A stretch of DNA of 64,000 nucleotides from JBHJHP01 sp042219855 (GTDB lineage Bacteria; Bacteroidota; Bacteroidia; Bacteroidales; UBA5342), in NCBI RefSeq assembly GCF_042219855.1, contig NZ_JBHJHP010000004.1, positions 1 to 64,000 on the forward strand, read 5' to 3'. Positions 16,599 through 26,345 of this stretch are shown here, piece by piece (position 1 is the stretch's first letter; each line of letters begins with the position of its first letter). A program made the translations under genes and the position numbers. The notes below the pieces were generated by a model. The model was not told the DNA's origin, made no database searches, and saw only the letters and a program-made list of their open reading frames with translations.

Positions 16599-19500
16599 AT
16601 GACAAAAAATCGCAAATATATATTCTGTTTAGCACTCTTGGTCTCTCTGTTTATCGTGGGTGGTTCAGGCTATGTAACAGCGCAGACTGACAGCGTAAAT
16701 ATTTCAGGAACAGTGTTTGAATCAGGAACAGGTAATGCACTGAATATGGTATCGGTTTCAGATGCCGTTTCAGGAATATCCACCAGTACCGATGAAAAAG
16801 GAGAATTCAGCATCAGAGTGGGTGATGACAACACCATGCTGATTTTTAATTTGCCGGGATACACCAAACGCAGTCTCTATGTACATGGAAAGACGACAAT
16901 CCGGGTTTATCTTGTTCCGGAGATGTATAAATCGGAAGATAAACTTGTGATTACACCACTTGAGAATAAACAGCTTAAGGATGTTGTTACTCCTTTGGAG
17001 GCGCTCACTGTTCAGGACCTGGAGATGACAACCATCACCTCGTTTGACCAGGGACTTCAGGGAAAGATATCGGGTTTGTATGTACAACAACAATCCGGCA
17101 TGCCGGGCCAGCGGACCTATATGAACATCCGGGGTGGTTCATCACTTCTGGCATCAAACGAACCTGTGGTGTTTATCGATGGAATGCTGCATAATTACAA
17201 CTATGCGAAAAACGGAATTCTGGAAGGCTTTACCCTGAATCCAATGGATATTATTGATGATGAAGACATCACCGATATCACCGTGATGAAAGATGGGTTG
17301 TCTTTTCTTGGCTCAGCAGGCTCAAACGGCTTAATCAATATCAGTTCTGAACAGGAAGCGGAGGCCAGTACCCGCATTAAATTTTCGGCATATGGTGGTA
17401 TGGCTTCCAGTCCGCAGCCACTGGAGGTGTTGAATGCAGATCAGTTCAGAACCTATTTCGATCAGGTACTCAGCGGTCAGGGTTACAGTACAGATCAGAT
17501 CAACAACATGTATCCCTGGTTGAATGGCAATCAGTCCGCTTCGGGGTATTACAAATACAACAACCGTACCGATTGGCAGAAGGAAATCTTCAAACCCGCT
17601 GTTTTGCAGAAGTACCATTTTTTTCTGAAGGGTGGTGACGAAATTGCTACATACAATATTTCTACAGGCTATATTGCACAGGATGGTATTTATGATAATA
17701 CGGGATACAACAGGTTCAACCTGCGCATCAATGGTAAAATCAATATCACTAACCATTTTTCTGTGAAGCCTAATGTGAAAATATCACTCGCTAACAGCAC
17801 AACACCAAATCAGGGGTACAGCCATTTTAAAAACCCTATGCTGTCTGCGCTGCTTAAACCATCCATTATGCAGACTAATGCACGGGATGCGTTGACAGGT
17901 GCGGTTTTACCATATCTTGATGATGTTGGAGATATATTTCCTGTGAGCAACCCGGTGGCAATAACCCGGAATGCACTCGGTAAAAATGTGAACTATATTT
18001 TTGTAAGTTCTTTGAAAGCCACATATGAGTTCAGCGATAAACTGAGTGTTTCTACCTTGGTTGGTATCGACTATAACAACTCCCATGAAGATATCTTCCT
18101 GCCTGATATTGGTTTGGCCCAGGTAGATTCAGCAAAGAACAGTCCGCAGTATTTTATCAACGAATTTCAGTCAGTGCAAAGCCATACCATGGCGACCTAT
18201 CATAATGTAAACAGTAACGGACATGCGTATACTGCCAATGCCGGATTGCGTTATATGAAAAACAATTACAAGTATAACTATGCAATTGACCTCAACACAG
18301 CTTCAGACGAAATCAGCAGCCTGGGGAAAGGCGGAAAATATACCTACTTAAGAGAAGTTGGCGGTGACGAAACAGGATTGGTCTGGCTCTCTTATTTCGC
18401 AAATCTGGGGTATAATTTCAAACAGAAGTATTTTATTGAGGCCGGACTCTCGTACGATGGCAGCTCAGCATTAAGCGGTGATCAGCGGTTTAATCTGTAT
18501 CCGTCGGTGGCCGCGGCATGGCGTCCTGTCGATAATTTTAAACTGCGGGGATCCTATTCTGCAACAGGGAACATGTTCAGCTCGGTATACTATAACTCTC
18601 AGAACTACTATGTGACGCGCCGCCTCAACAGCACAGGTGTATTGTTACGCGAGGCGATCCCAAATCCGGACATGGAAATTGAACGGAAAAATACGGTTAA
18701 CGTGGGAACCGATCTTACCTTTTTCGGACAACAGCTTAATCTGCATATCGATGCCTACCAATCCAATATCAACAATCTGCTGATGCAACAGGAACTGCCG
18801 TTTTATTACGGATATCCTGAATATTATAATAATGATGGTCAGCTAAAGATATCAGGGCTGGATGTTAGCCTTGATACCCGTCTGAATCTGGGGCCGGTAA
18901 TCTGGACCCTGGCCGTGAATGCTTCTAAAACGGTGTCAGAAATAACGGCTTTGTCGTTTATTGATCCGGAGGCAGATAAAATAGTCACCGACTTCTATGG
19001 TGGTCAGATGGTCACTTCCGTCGGGAACAGCAGGACTGCTTTTTACGGCTACGAGACCAATGGTATATTTAATACCGATGCTGAAGCAGCTGCCGTTACC
19101 GGACCGAATGGTGAGATTATGCAGGCCGGCGATATAAAATACCATGATGCGGATAATAATAACATCATTAACGAAGCGGATAAAACAGTTATCGGAGATC
19201 CGAATCCCGATTTTTATGGCGGCGTATTTACAGCCTTTAAATTAAACCGCCTGCAGCTTTCGGCTCAGCTTAATTATGCCGTTGGAAATGATGCCTTCAA
19301 TTATGTGAAGTACCTCACAGAGTCGATGTATGGATACAGTAACCAGTCTGTTTCAGTACTGAACAGGTGGACCGGACCCGGAACATCAAATTCCGTTCCC
19401 CGTTCTTCCATTGGTGATCCGACAGGTAACACGGTATTTTCTGATCGCTGGATTGAGGATGCATCATTTGTAAGACTGAAACAACTCACAATAAGTTATG

Positions 19501-19691
19501 ATTTTCCAAAAGCATTTGGATTCAGAGGCCTGACGGCTTATGTTACTGCAACAAACCTGTTGACTTTTACCAGTTATTCCGGTTATGATCCGGAGTTCCA
19601 GTATACAAACGATGCGTTTGGTATGGGACTGGATTACGGACAAATGCCTCAGACAAGGAAGTTTATGGTGGGTTTAAAACTTGATTTATAA
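16599..19691 (+). CDS. Second SusC/RagA-family TonB-dependent transporter
   Basis: 1030 residues: signal peptide ending VTAQT, carboxypeptidase-regulatory-like domain (~32-108), plug (~125-255) with NIRGGSSLLASNEPVVFIDG and ITVMKDGLSFLGSAGSNGLI, then barrel ending MVGLKLDL. It is clearly divergent from the 10312 paralog (different N-terminal extension and plug details), so this is not a recent duplication. Pairs with the SusD 20 bp downstream. Expected role: TonB-driven import of a related but different oligosaccharide. Confidence 0.93.
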   Translation: MTKNRKYIFCLALLVSLFIVGGSGYVTAQTDSVNISGTVFESGTGNALNMVSVSDAVSGISTSTDEKGEFSIRVGDDNTMLIFNLPGYTKRSLYVHGKTTIRVYLVPEMYKSEDKLVITPLENKQLKDVVTPLEALTVQDLEMTTITSFDQGLQGKISGLYVQQQSGMPGQRTYMNIRGGSSLLASNEPVVFIDGMLHNYNYAKNGILEGFTLNPMDIIDDEDITDITVMKDGLSFLGSAGSNGLINISSEQEAEASTRIKFSAYGGMASSPQPLEVLNADQFRTYFDQVLSGQGYSTDQINNMYPWLNGNQSASGYYKYNNRTDWQKEIFKPAVLQKYHFFLKGGDEIATYNISTGYIAQDGIYDNTGYNRFNLRINGKINITNHFSVKPNVKISLANSTTPNQGYSHFKNPMLSALLKPSIMQTNARDALTGAVLPYLDDVGDIFPVSNPVAITRNALGKNVNYIFVSSLKATYEFSDKLSVSTLVGIDYNNSHEDIFLPDIGLAQVDSAKNSPQYFINEFQSVQSHTMATYHNVNSNGHAYTANAGLRYMKNNYKYNYAIDLNTASDEISSLGKGGKYTYLREVGGDETGLVWLSYFANLGYNFKQKYFIEAGLSYDGSSALSGDQRFNLYPSVAAAWRPVDNFKLRGSYSATGNMFSSVYYNSQNYYVTRRLNSTGVLLREAIPNPDMEIERKNTVNVGTDLTFFGQQLNLHIDAYQSNINNLLMQQELPFYYGYPEYYNNDGQLKISGLDVSLDTRLNLGPVIWTLAVNASKTVSEITALSFIDPEADKIVTDFYGGQMVTSVGNSRTAFYGYETNGIFNTDAEAAAVTGPNGEIMQAGDIKYHDADNNNIINEADKTVIGDPNPDFYGGVFTAFKLNRLQLSAQLNYAVGNDAFNYVKYLTESMYGYSNQSVSVLNRWTGPGTSNSVPRSSIGDPTGNTVFSDRWIEDASFVRLKQLTISYDFPKAFGFRGLTAYVTATNLLTFTSYSGYDPEFQYTNDAFGMGLDYGQMPQTRKFMVGLKLDL

Positions 19692-19711
19692 TTCTGGAAA
19701 AATTAAAAACG

Positions 19712-21256
19712 ATGGTATCAGAATCACTTAATAAGATATTCAGACTTCTGGCTTTAGCAGCAGTATTCAGTCTGACCATTGCCTGCAGCGATGATATATT
19801 TGATGTTCCGGTTGGGGAACGAATTACCCCGGACGAGCATTATCAGACCCTTGAGGATGCCATAGCATCTTTGTATGGTACACTGAGTGGCCTTCAGGAT
19901 GTGGCACCTGACCTGATTCTGCTGGACGGATTGCGCAGCGACCAGATGAACATCACACCGAATGCGGGCAGTGATATTGCGGCGCTGTATAACCAGGAGT
20001 TCCGTGCAGATAATCCATACCTGGATTATTCAGGATTGTACAGGGTGATTATAAATGTTAACGAGGTGCTTGCGAATATTGAGAGGGCGGAAGGAAAAGA
20101 CAGGGATTTTAAACCGAATTATTTGTTCGATATGCGTGCAAACCTGTATGGTTTAAGAGCATGGTGCTACCTTACTATAACCCGTTTATATGGTGAGGCG
20201 GTTGTAATAGATGATAATTTGACCAGTCTGCCCGAAGACTTAAGCAGCATGACACCGATGTCGAAAGCTGACGTTATTGACAAACTGATCAGTCAGTTTA
20301 ACAACGATTCTGTGATCTACGATCAGGATACAGTGTCTAGAGCTCGTGATCAGGCCTATTTTGTTGGTTTTCCCAATTATAAAGCTGTGCTTGGGGAATT
20401 ATACCTGGAGAAACAGGATTATGAAAATGCCATCTATTACCTGAAGCTCGGCCTGGAAACGGCTCCGGCAATTGCAGGTGATGAGGCTTATAAGGTTGAT
20501 GCGTCATATGATGAAGATGCATGGGAATCTATCTTTCTTAATGCGGAGAATGCCATACTTGAAAACATGCTGGTTATACCGTATTCCATTAACCAGAAAC
20601 AGGTGAATACCATGGTGGAACTTATGCTTCCTAACCGCTTGTTTATGGTGAAACCTTCACAGGTTCTTGTAGACTCCATGGAAGCACAGGTCACTACCCG
20701 GCGCGATTCGGCTGATGTATACCGCGGGATGGGCGTAACATACGATACGATTTCAGCTGGTAATTATTTTATTAAAAAGTACGACATTGACGAGGCGCAA
20801 CCTTACAGTTCTGATATTGTACTGCAACGCGCAGGCGATTTACATCTTCTGCTTGCTGAAGCGCTGAACAGAAACGGTCAGTCGGATGTGGCCCTTATGT
20901 TTTTAAATAACGGGATCAGTGGTGTTAGTCTATCCAAACGACCGGCAGGTTTTTCCGCTTTCAGTAAAAACCGTGGTATACGAAACCGTGTGTTGCTGCA
21001 AAACAGGGAAATTCCGGATTCAGTTACCGGAAATGAACGGGTAGAGATGATTGAAGATTTGATCCTTCAGGAAAAAGCCATGGAATGTGCCTTTGAAGGA
21101 AAGCGCATGTCAGATTTGATCCGCGTGGCAGAACGACGCGATAATCCGGGGGAATATATCGGAAACATTATTGCTGCAAAATACGACAGTAGCATGTCAG
21201 AATATGTAAAACAGTTTTATATGAATAAAGAAAACTGGTACCTGCCATTTCACTGA
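19712..21256 (+). CDS. Second SusD/RagB-family lipoprotein
   Basis: 514 residues with lipobox TIAC (Cys-25). N-terminal domain with EHYQTLEDAIASLYGTLSGL and the RADNPYLDYSGLYRVIINVNEV helix typical of SusD; C-terminal QRAGDLHLLLAEALNRNG and EDLILQEKAMECAFEGKRMSDLIRVA correspond to the conserved SusD end. Partner of the 16599 transporter. Last gene of the transport block; a strong terminator follows at 21296. Confidence 0.93.
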   Translation: MVSESLNKIFRLLALAAVFSLTIACSDDIFDVPVGERITPDEHYQTLEDAIASLYGTLSGLQDVAPDLILLDGLRSDQMNITPNAGSDIAALYNQEFRADNPYLDYSGLYRVIINVNEVLANIERAEGKDRDFKPNYLFDMRANLYGLRAWCYLTITRLYGEAVVIDDNLTSLPEDLSSMTPMSKADVIDKLISQFNNDSVIYDQDTVSRARDQAYFVGFPNYKAVLGELYLEKQDYENAIYYLKLGLETAPAIAGDEAYKVDASYDEDAWESIFLNAENAILENMLVIPYSINQKQVNTMVELMLPNRLFMVKPSQVLVDSMEAQVTTRRDSADVYRGMGVTYDTISAGNYFIKKYDIDEAQPYSSDIVLQRAGDLHLLLAEALNRNGQSDVALMFLNNGISGVSLSKRPAGFSAFSKNRGIRNRVLLQNREIPDSVTGNERVEMIEDLILQEKAMECAFEGKRMSDLIRVAERRDNPGEYIGNIIAAKYDSSMSEYVKQFYMNKENWYLPFH

Positions 21257-21295
21257 CAGGTCCGTATTCCATACAAACACAACCTTAACAACTGC

Positions 21296-21326
21296 ATCCC
21301 CTGACCATATAGTCAGGGGATTTTTT
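21296..21326 (+). terminator. Rho-independent terminator after the SusCD block
   Basis: ATCCCCTGAC / AGTCAGGGGAT hairpin (5-nt loop) followed by six T. It separates transcription of the transport genes from the enzyme genes. Confidence 0.85.
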
Positions 21327-21983
21327 ATCATTTATGTGAAATGCCTGCAATTAATTCCGGCGCCTCATTGCTTTGCATCCTTTTAACTAATGGTTCCCGG
21401 CGTAGTAATTCCTTAATGAAACTCCCAACCTCTGATCTACTCAGATTCTAATCATCAGGGATACATGTTTTAAAGAATGATTTATTGAGATGTATATAAT
21501 TCATACAGGGAAGGATGTTTTGTATCCCTTGTGAATTCCCTTTGTGGTTAAACCTGGATCCACATGACAGCAAAGTTCTTCACTATGGTCAGAATGTATA
21601 TTTTCCTTATGTTACGCAATAAGTTACCATTTTGCCTTTAGTCTGACATGTTTTGAAAGGACCTTTTCGAACAAGCTGATTCTAAACTGTTTGCCTTGTG
21701 GTAACCAAAGGTCGGAATAATTTATTTAATTCTGAAAACAGGATTAAAAAAAGAAATTTCAACTGTTAAAAACTGCGATTGAAATTTGATTTTTTGAATT
21801 TGTAATGTTCAGTAATTCAGATTATTGTGTGTAGCTGTAAATGAAATTATTGCACGATTTACTTAAGTGTAGCGCATAAATAGCGACGGGTTATTATGTT
21901 GGTTCCCTAAAACTGCATAATTTAGTTTCATCAAGTTTTTTTGAAAAGCAACACTTAAATTTAATAACTTAATTCTAATTATT
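21327..21983. other. Long intergenic region before the CBM9-like gene
   Basis: No supported gene in about 650 bp. An inverted repeat AAATTTCAA / TTGAAATTT (21754-21762, 21779-21787) followed by a T-rich stretch lies ~200 bp before the start codon; it could be a 5'-leader structure or operator. A promoter for the next gene is expected here. Confidence 0.4.
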
Positions 21984-23720
21984 ATGAGGAAAACTTTTAC
22001 AATTCTTGCGGCTTTTCTGGTTGGTGCATTCTCATTTGCACAACAGCCTGAAGCAGTTTTTACAAGGTTAACAGATACCGCTCCTGTACTGGACGGTGAA
22101 ATTGATGCGGTGTGGGATAATGCAACCAAGTACGATATTGACAAAGACTATACCGGTGAGACCCCAACAGTTGGTGCTTCCTATTTTAAAGGGATGTATG
22201 CAGACAGTGGTATTTTTGTACTGGTTTATGTAGATGACGATGTGCTTGTTCCCTGGTATGCTCAAACAGGTGGCGATGAGTGGACTTATGACAAGGCTGA
22301 AGTTTATTTCGATGTCAACGAAGGTGACCTTGCTGATGGACAAGGCCCAAGTACAGGAGGAACCGGACATTATCAGTTTGCACCAAGTATCACTGAAGAA
22401 AATGCCAATGGAACATTAACAGAGGAAAGCAATTACAGGTATGCACTTAAAACTACTGATCCGAGTTATACCATTGAATATTTCATTCCTTTCTCAACAC
22501 TTGTTGATAAAAGTAGTTTTGTAATGGCTCAGACAGCTGAGTTTGGCTTTGATGTGTACATTGCTGACAGAGATGCAGCCGGAGATGCCGGATCAAGACA
22601 ACGCAAAGTATGGGCTAACATTGGTACCGTAGGTGAAAACTGGGGTAATATGAATGATGCTGGTCTGGTAACACTTGCCGATCCTTCAGATCTTATTTAT
22701 GTGGATGAAATTACACTGACTCCTTCAGCTACCACTATTGATGTGAATAACGGAACAATTCAGCTGACGACTGATATCGTACCCGGTAACGCAACCAATA
22801 AGGAATTAAAATATTATGCCGATCCTGCCAATGCCGTAACAATCTCTAAAACAGGCGTTGTTAAAGCCATCAGAGACGGTGAGGTTACAATTTATGCATC
22901 ATCAACAGATGGTGGATATATCGATTCTGATCCTGTTACCATTACCATTACTAATCAGATTCTGACAGCAGACGAAGCAAACCTTATTGTGAACGGTAAC
23001 TTTGATACTGACCTGAGTTCCTGGGGTGGCTGGGTAGACGCCGAATCAGGAGAAACATATGTTTGGGAAGACGGAGTGGTTAAATGTGTAACTGTTGCAA
23101 AAGCAGAAAACTGGCATTATCAGTTCAACCAGACTAACATGTTCCATGCAACACCTGATATCCCTTATGTCTATAAATTTAAAGCCTGGGCTACTAAGGT
23201 TCGTATGGCAACAACCGACTTTGAAGATACAGAAGCAAACGGTTACAACCGTTATGGTGCAAGTAGTTCTGATGGTAATGTTGAAGGAAGATCAGAGTGG
23301 CAGTTTGAACTGCAGACAGAACCTACATGGTACGAATATGAAGTGACCTTTGATCAGATTACTGAAACAACAGTTGAAAAAGTTCAGTTCCTGTTATCCA
23401 TAGATGATGGTACTGTTTATATTGACAGCGTATCACTGATCAGCAAAGCTGACACTGAAATTCTGGGTGTGGAAACAGGATTAAAGAAAGTAAATACAAC
23501 AAAATTCAATATGTATCCGAATCCTGTAGGCCATGCTGATATCCTGAATGTAGAGGTTGCAGGTAAAGATACCAATGTGTCAGTGTACAGCATCTCAGGA
23601 CATAAAGTTGCAGAAAAAAGATCTGTAAACGGCGTAGCTAAAATTGACGTTTCAGAGTTAAGTAAAGGTTTATATCTCATCCGTCTGGATGATGGTTCAA
23701 CACAGAAGTTAGTACGATAA
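21984..23720 (+). CDS. Secreted CBM9-like / Ig-like / CBM protein with T9SS sorting tail
   Basis: 578 residues, no catalytic domain recognised. Signal peptide (ends SFAQ). Residues ~25-235: CBM9-like domain (LDGEIDAVWDNA..., DKAEVYFDVNEGD, SYTIEYFIPFSTL). ~240-325: bacterial Ig-like (Big_2) domain (ITLTPSATTIDV ... GVVKAIRDGEVTIYASS). ~330-485: CBM4/9-type beta-sandwich (LIVNGNFDTDLSSWGGW ... VYIDSVSLIS). ~505-578: T9SS type-A sorting domain with FNMYPNPVG and GLYLIRLDDGSTQKLV. Likely a surface or secreted beta-glucan-binding protein presenting polymer to the enzymes; in this locus it takes the place usually held by a surface glycan-binding lipoprotein. Single-gene transcript: own leader, terminator at 23742. 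Confidence 0.8.
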   Translation: MRKTFTILAAFLVGAFSFAQQPEAVFTRLTDTAPVLDGEIDAVWDNATKYDIDKDYTGETPTVGASYFKGMYADSGIFVLVYVDDDVLVPWYAQTGGDEWTYDKAEVYFDVNEGDLADGQGPSTGGTGHYQFAPSITEENANGTLTEESNYRYALKTTDPSYTIEYFIPFSTLVDKSSFVMAQTAEFGFDVYIADRDAAGDAGSRQRKVWANIGTVGENWGNMNDAGLVTLADPSDLIYVDEITLTPSATTIDVNNGTIQLTTDIVPGNATNKELKYYADPANAVTISKTGVVKAIRDGEVTIYASSTDGGYIDSDPVTITITNQILTADEANLIVNGNFDTDLSSWGGWVDAESGETYVWEDGVVKCVTVAKAENWHYQFNQTNMFHATPDIPYVYKFKAWATKVRMATTDFEDTEANGYNRYGASSSDGNVEGRSEWQFELQTEPTWYEYEVTFDQITETTVEKVQFLLSIDDGTVYIDSVSLISKADTEILGVETGLKKVNTTKFNMYPNPVGHADILNVEVAGKDTNVSVYSISGHKVAEKRSVNGVAKIDVSELSKGLYLIRLDDGSTQKLVR

Positions 23721-23741
23721 ATTAATTGGTTTTAATCTCAG

Positions 23742-23773
23742 AAAAAGGCCTTGCCATAAGCAAGGCCTTTTTT
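23742..23773 (+). terminator. Rho-independent terminator
   Basis: AAAAAGGCCTTG / CAAGGCCTTTTTT perfect stem, 7-nt loop, T-run. Follows the CBM9-like gene. Confidence 0.9.
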
Positions 23774-24071
23774 GAATAATCCTGAAGTAAAAACAGCAAA
23801 CCGGAGCTCAAAAATACCGTTGTGTTTTTCTGAAATGATCGGGCTTTATAGCCGTAGATCTGCGCATAATCCGGCCTGCTGTATTTATTCAGATGGGACA
23901 GTATTGGTTTGAAAAACAGGGTTTTGTGTCTTTCGGTATGGTATTAATAACGTCTGCCATCTAATGTGTAGTGTTTAAGTACGATATAAAAACTTGCTGC
24001 CCCTTTGTATTCACTTTATTTTCGTATAACAGCTGAACATTAACTAATCATACAAGGAAATTAAATCTCTT
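23774..24071. promoter_or_regulatory. Probable promoter region of the enzyme operon
   Basis: About 300 bp between the terminator and the GH3 gene, with no gene. The enzyme genes downstream are nearly contiguous to 37756 without another terminator, so their main promoter should be here; I could not fix its position. Confidence 0.4.
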
Positions 24072-26339
24072 ATGAAAACAACATCCATACTCACGTTCCT
24101 TTTGGTTTCTGTAATTGCATTCTTAGCAGGATGTGCAGATAAAAAACAAGGATATTCCACTGAGCCGGAGATAAATGAACAGGTAGAAGCGCTTCTGGCA
24201 AAGATGACTCTGGAAGAAAAGGTCGGACAAATGAACCAGTACAACGGGTTTTATGATGCAACCGGGCCTGCTCCGTCTGAGGGAGATGCAAAAAACAAGC
24301 TGGATCATCTTAAAAAAGGTTGGGTGGGTTCCGTACTTAATGTGAGAGGGGCTGAAGCAACAAGAGAACTGCAGCGAATAGTAGTGGAGGAATCGCGTCT
24401 GGGGATACCGCTCATTTTTGGTCTGGATGTCATTCATGGACATAAAACATTAACGCCTATACCATTGGCTGAAGCCGCAAGCTGGGATCTGGCAGCCATA
24501 GAGAAATCTGCCCGCAATGCTGCGATTGAAGCAACAGCTGTTGGTCAAAACTGGACCTTTGCTCCTATGGTTGATATCAGCAGGGATGCCCGCTGGGGAC
24601 GTGTTATGGAAGGTGCAGGAGAAGATCCATACCTGGGTTCACTCATTGGTGCAGCCAGGGTAAGAGGGTTTCAGGGTGATGATCTTGCGGCGAACAATAC
24701 GATGGCCGCCTGTGCCAAACATTTTGCAGGCTATGGCTTTTCGGAGTCAGGAAGAGACTACAATACCGTTGATGTGGGAACATCCACCCTCTATAATATT
24801 ATACTGCCGCCGTTTAAAGCAGTGGTTGATGCAGATGTGAAAACGGTGATGAACTCATTTAATACCCTGAACGGAATACCGGCAACCGGTAATGCATTTT
24901 TACAGCGGGATATTCTGAAGGGCGCCTGGGGATTTAAAGGTTTTGTAATCTCGGATTGGGGCAGTGGTCAGCAAATGATTCCTCACGGATATGCCAGCGA
25001 TCTGGAACAGGTCGCAGAAATGGCAGCCAATGCCGGATCAGATATGGATATGGAATCCTATTCGTACGTAAAATACCTTGTAAAGCTGGTTGAAAGCGGA
25101 AAGGTAAAGGAAGCGGTAGTTGATGATGCGGTACGCCGCATTTTAACGGTAAAGTATGAGCTTGGTTTATTTGATGATCCGTATAAATACTGCAGCGAAG
25201 AACGCGAAAAAGACTTGCTCTATCATCCTGATCATCAAAAGGATGCATTGGATATAGCCAGAAAATCCATCGTTCTGCTGAAGAATGAAGGCCATATCCT
25301 GCCTCTGGACAGGAATAAAAAGGTAGTAGTCATCGGTGCGTTGGCAGAGGATAAAACCAGTCCGCTGGGAAGCTGGAGGATCGGTTCTGATGACAGCACG
25401 GCAGTTTCTGTACTGGAAGGACTGGATCTGTTTGGTGCAAAGTATGCATATGCCGAAGGTGCAAAACTGGTTACAGGACCGGTCGCATTTAATTCGGAAC
25501 TGGTATTCAATACTACAGACAGGAGTGGTTTCAGTAAAGCTGTTGCATTGGCAAAATCTGCCGGAACAGTTGTAATGGTGCTTGGAGAACATGGCCTGCA
25601 GACCGGTGAAGGACGAAGCAGGACAGAACTTGGCTTGCCCGGATTACAGCAGGAACTGCTCGAAAACGTATATGCCGTAAATAAAAATATTGTGCTGGTA
25701 CTGATGAATGGCCGTCCGTTAACTCTTACCTGGGCTGATGAACACATTCCGGCCATCCTGGAGACATGGCACCTGGGAAGCCAGTCTGGTAATGCCATTG
25801 CACAAACCTTGTACGGAGCAAATAATCCGTCAGGAAAACTGCCCATGTCATTTCCGCGCAGAGTGGGTCAGTGCCCGATTTATTACAATCATCTGAATAC
25901 CGGTCGTCCGGGGCCAAACACAGATGTGTTCTGGTCACATTACATGGATGTGGCAAATACACCTTTATATCCGTTCGGATATGGTTTAAGCTATTCCGGT
26001 TTTGACTATTCCGGGCTTCAGGTGGATGCGTCTGATCCAAAAGCTGTGAAAGTTTCTGTAACCGTAAAAAATACATCCGATAGAGATGGTGAAGAGGTGA
26101 CGCAATTGTATATCCGTGACCGGTTTGCAAGTGTGGCCAGACCGGTTAAAGAACTGAAGGGATTTGAAAAATATATGCTGAAAGCCGGTGAGTCAAAAAC
26201 CATTTCGTTTATCCTGACAGCTAAAGAACTCGGGTTTTATGATAACGACGGCAGATTTGTGGTGGAACCCGGTATGTTTGATGTGATGGTGGGAACCAGT
26301 TCTGATAAGGGACTGACCGGTGAGTTTGAACTAATGTAA
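24072..26339 (+). CDS. Glycoside hydrolase family 3 beta-glucosidase, lipoprotein
   Basis: 755 residues, BglX-like full length. Lipobox LAGC (Cys-21). GH3 N-terminal barrel with IFGLDVIHGH (~116-124), KHFAGYG (~216) and nucleophile Asp-295 in VISDWGSG; C-terminal GH3 domain with KSIVLLKNEGHILPL and GEHGLQTGEGRSR, where the acid/base Glu is expected; fibronectin III-like C-terminal domain (from about 660, VKVSVTVKNTSDRDGEEVTQLY). Cleaves terminal beta-linked glucose from oligosaccharides. As a lipoprotein without a T9SS tail it probably acts in the periplasm or on a membrane leaflet on imported oligomers. First gene of the enzyme run, 6 bp before the next. Confidence 0.93.
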   Translation: MKTTSILTFLLVSVIAFLAGCADKKQGYSTEPEINEQVEALLAKMTLEEKVGQMNQYNGFYDATGPAPSEGDAKNKLDHLKKGWVGSVLNVRGAEATRELQRIVVEESRLGIPLIFGLDVIHGHKTLTPIPLAEAASWDLAAIEKSARNAAIEATAVGQNWTFAPMVDISRDARWGRVMEGAGEDPYLGSLIGAARVRGFQGDDLAANNTMAACAKHFAGYGFSESGRDYNTVDVGTSTLYNIILPPFKAVVDADVKTVMNSFNTLNGIPATGNAFLQRDILKGAWGFKGFVISDWGSGQQMIPHGYASDLEQVAEMAANAGSDMDMESYSYVKYLVKLVESGKVKEAVVDDAVRRILTVKYELGLFDDPYKYCSEEREKDLLYHPDHQKDALDIARKSIVLLKNEGHILPLDRNKKVVVIGALAEDKTSPLGSWRIGSDDSTAVSVLEGLDLFGAKYAYAEGAKLVTGPVAFNSELVFNTTDRSGFSKAVALAKSAGTVVMVLGEHGLQTGEGRSRTELGLPGLQQELLENVYAVNKNIVLVLMNGRPLTLTWADEHIPAILETWHLGSQSGNAIAQTLYGANNPSGKLPMSFPRRVGQCPIYYNHLNTGRPGPNTDVFWSHYMDVANTPLYPFGYGLSYSGFDYSGLQVDASDPKAVKVSVTVKNTSDRDGEEVTQLYIRDRFASVARPVKELKGFEKYMLKAGESKTISFILTAKELGFYDNDGRFVVEPGMFDVMVGTSSDKGLTGEFELM

Positions 26340-26345
26340 AAATCT

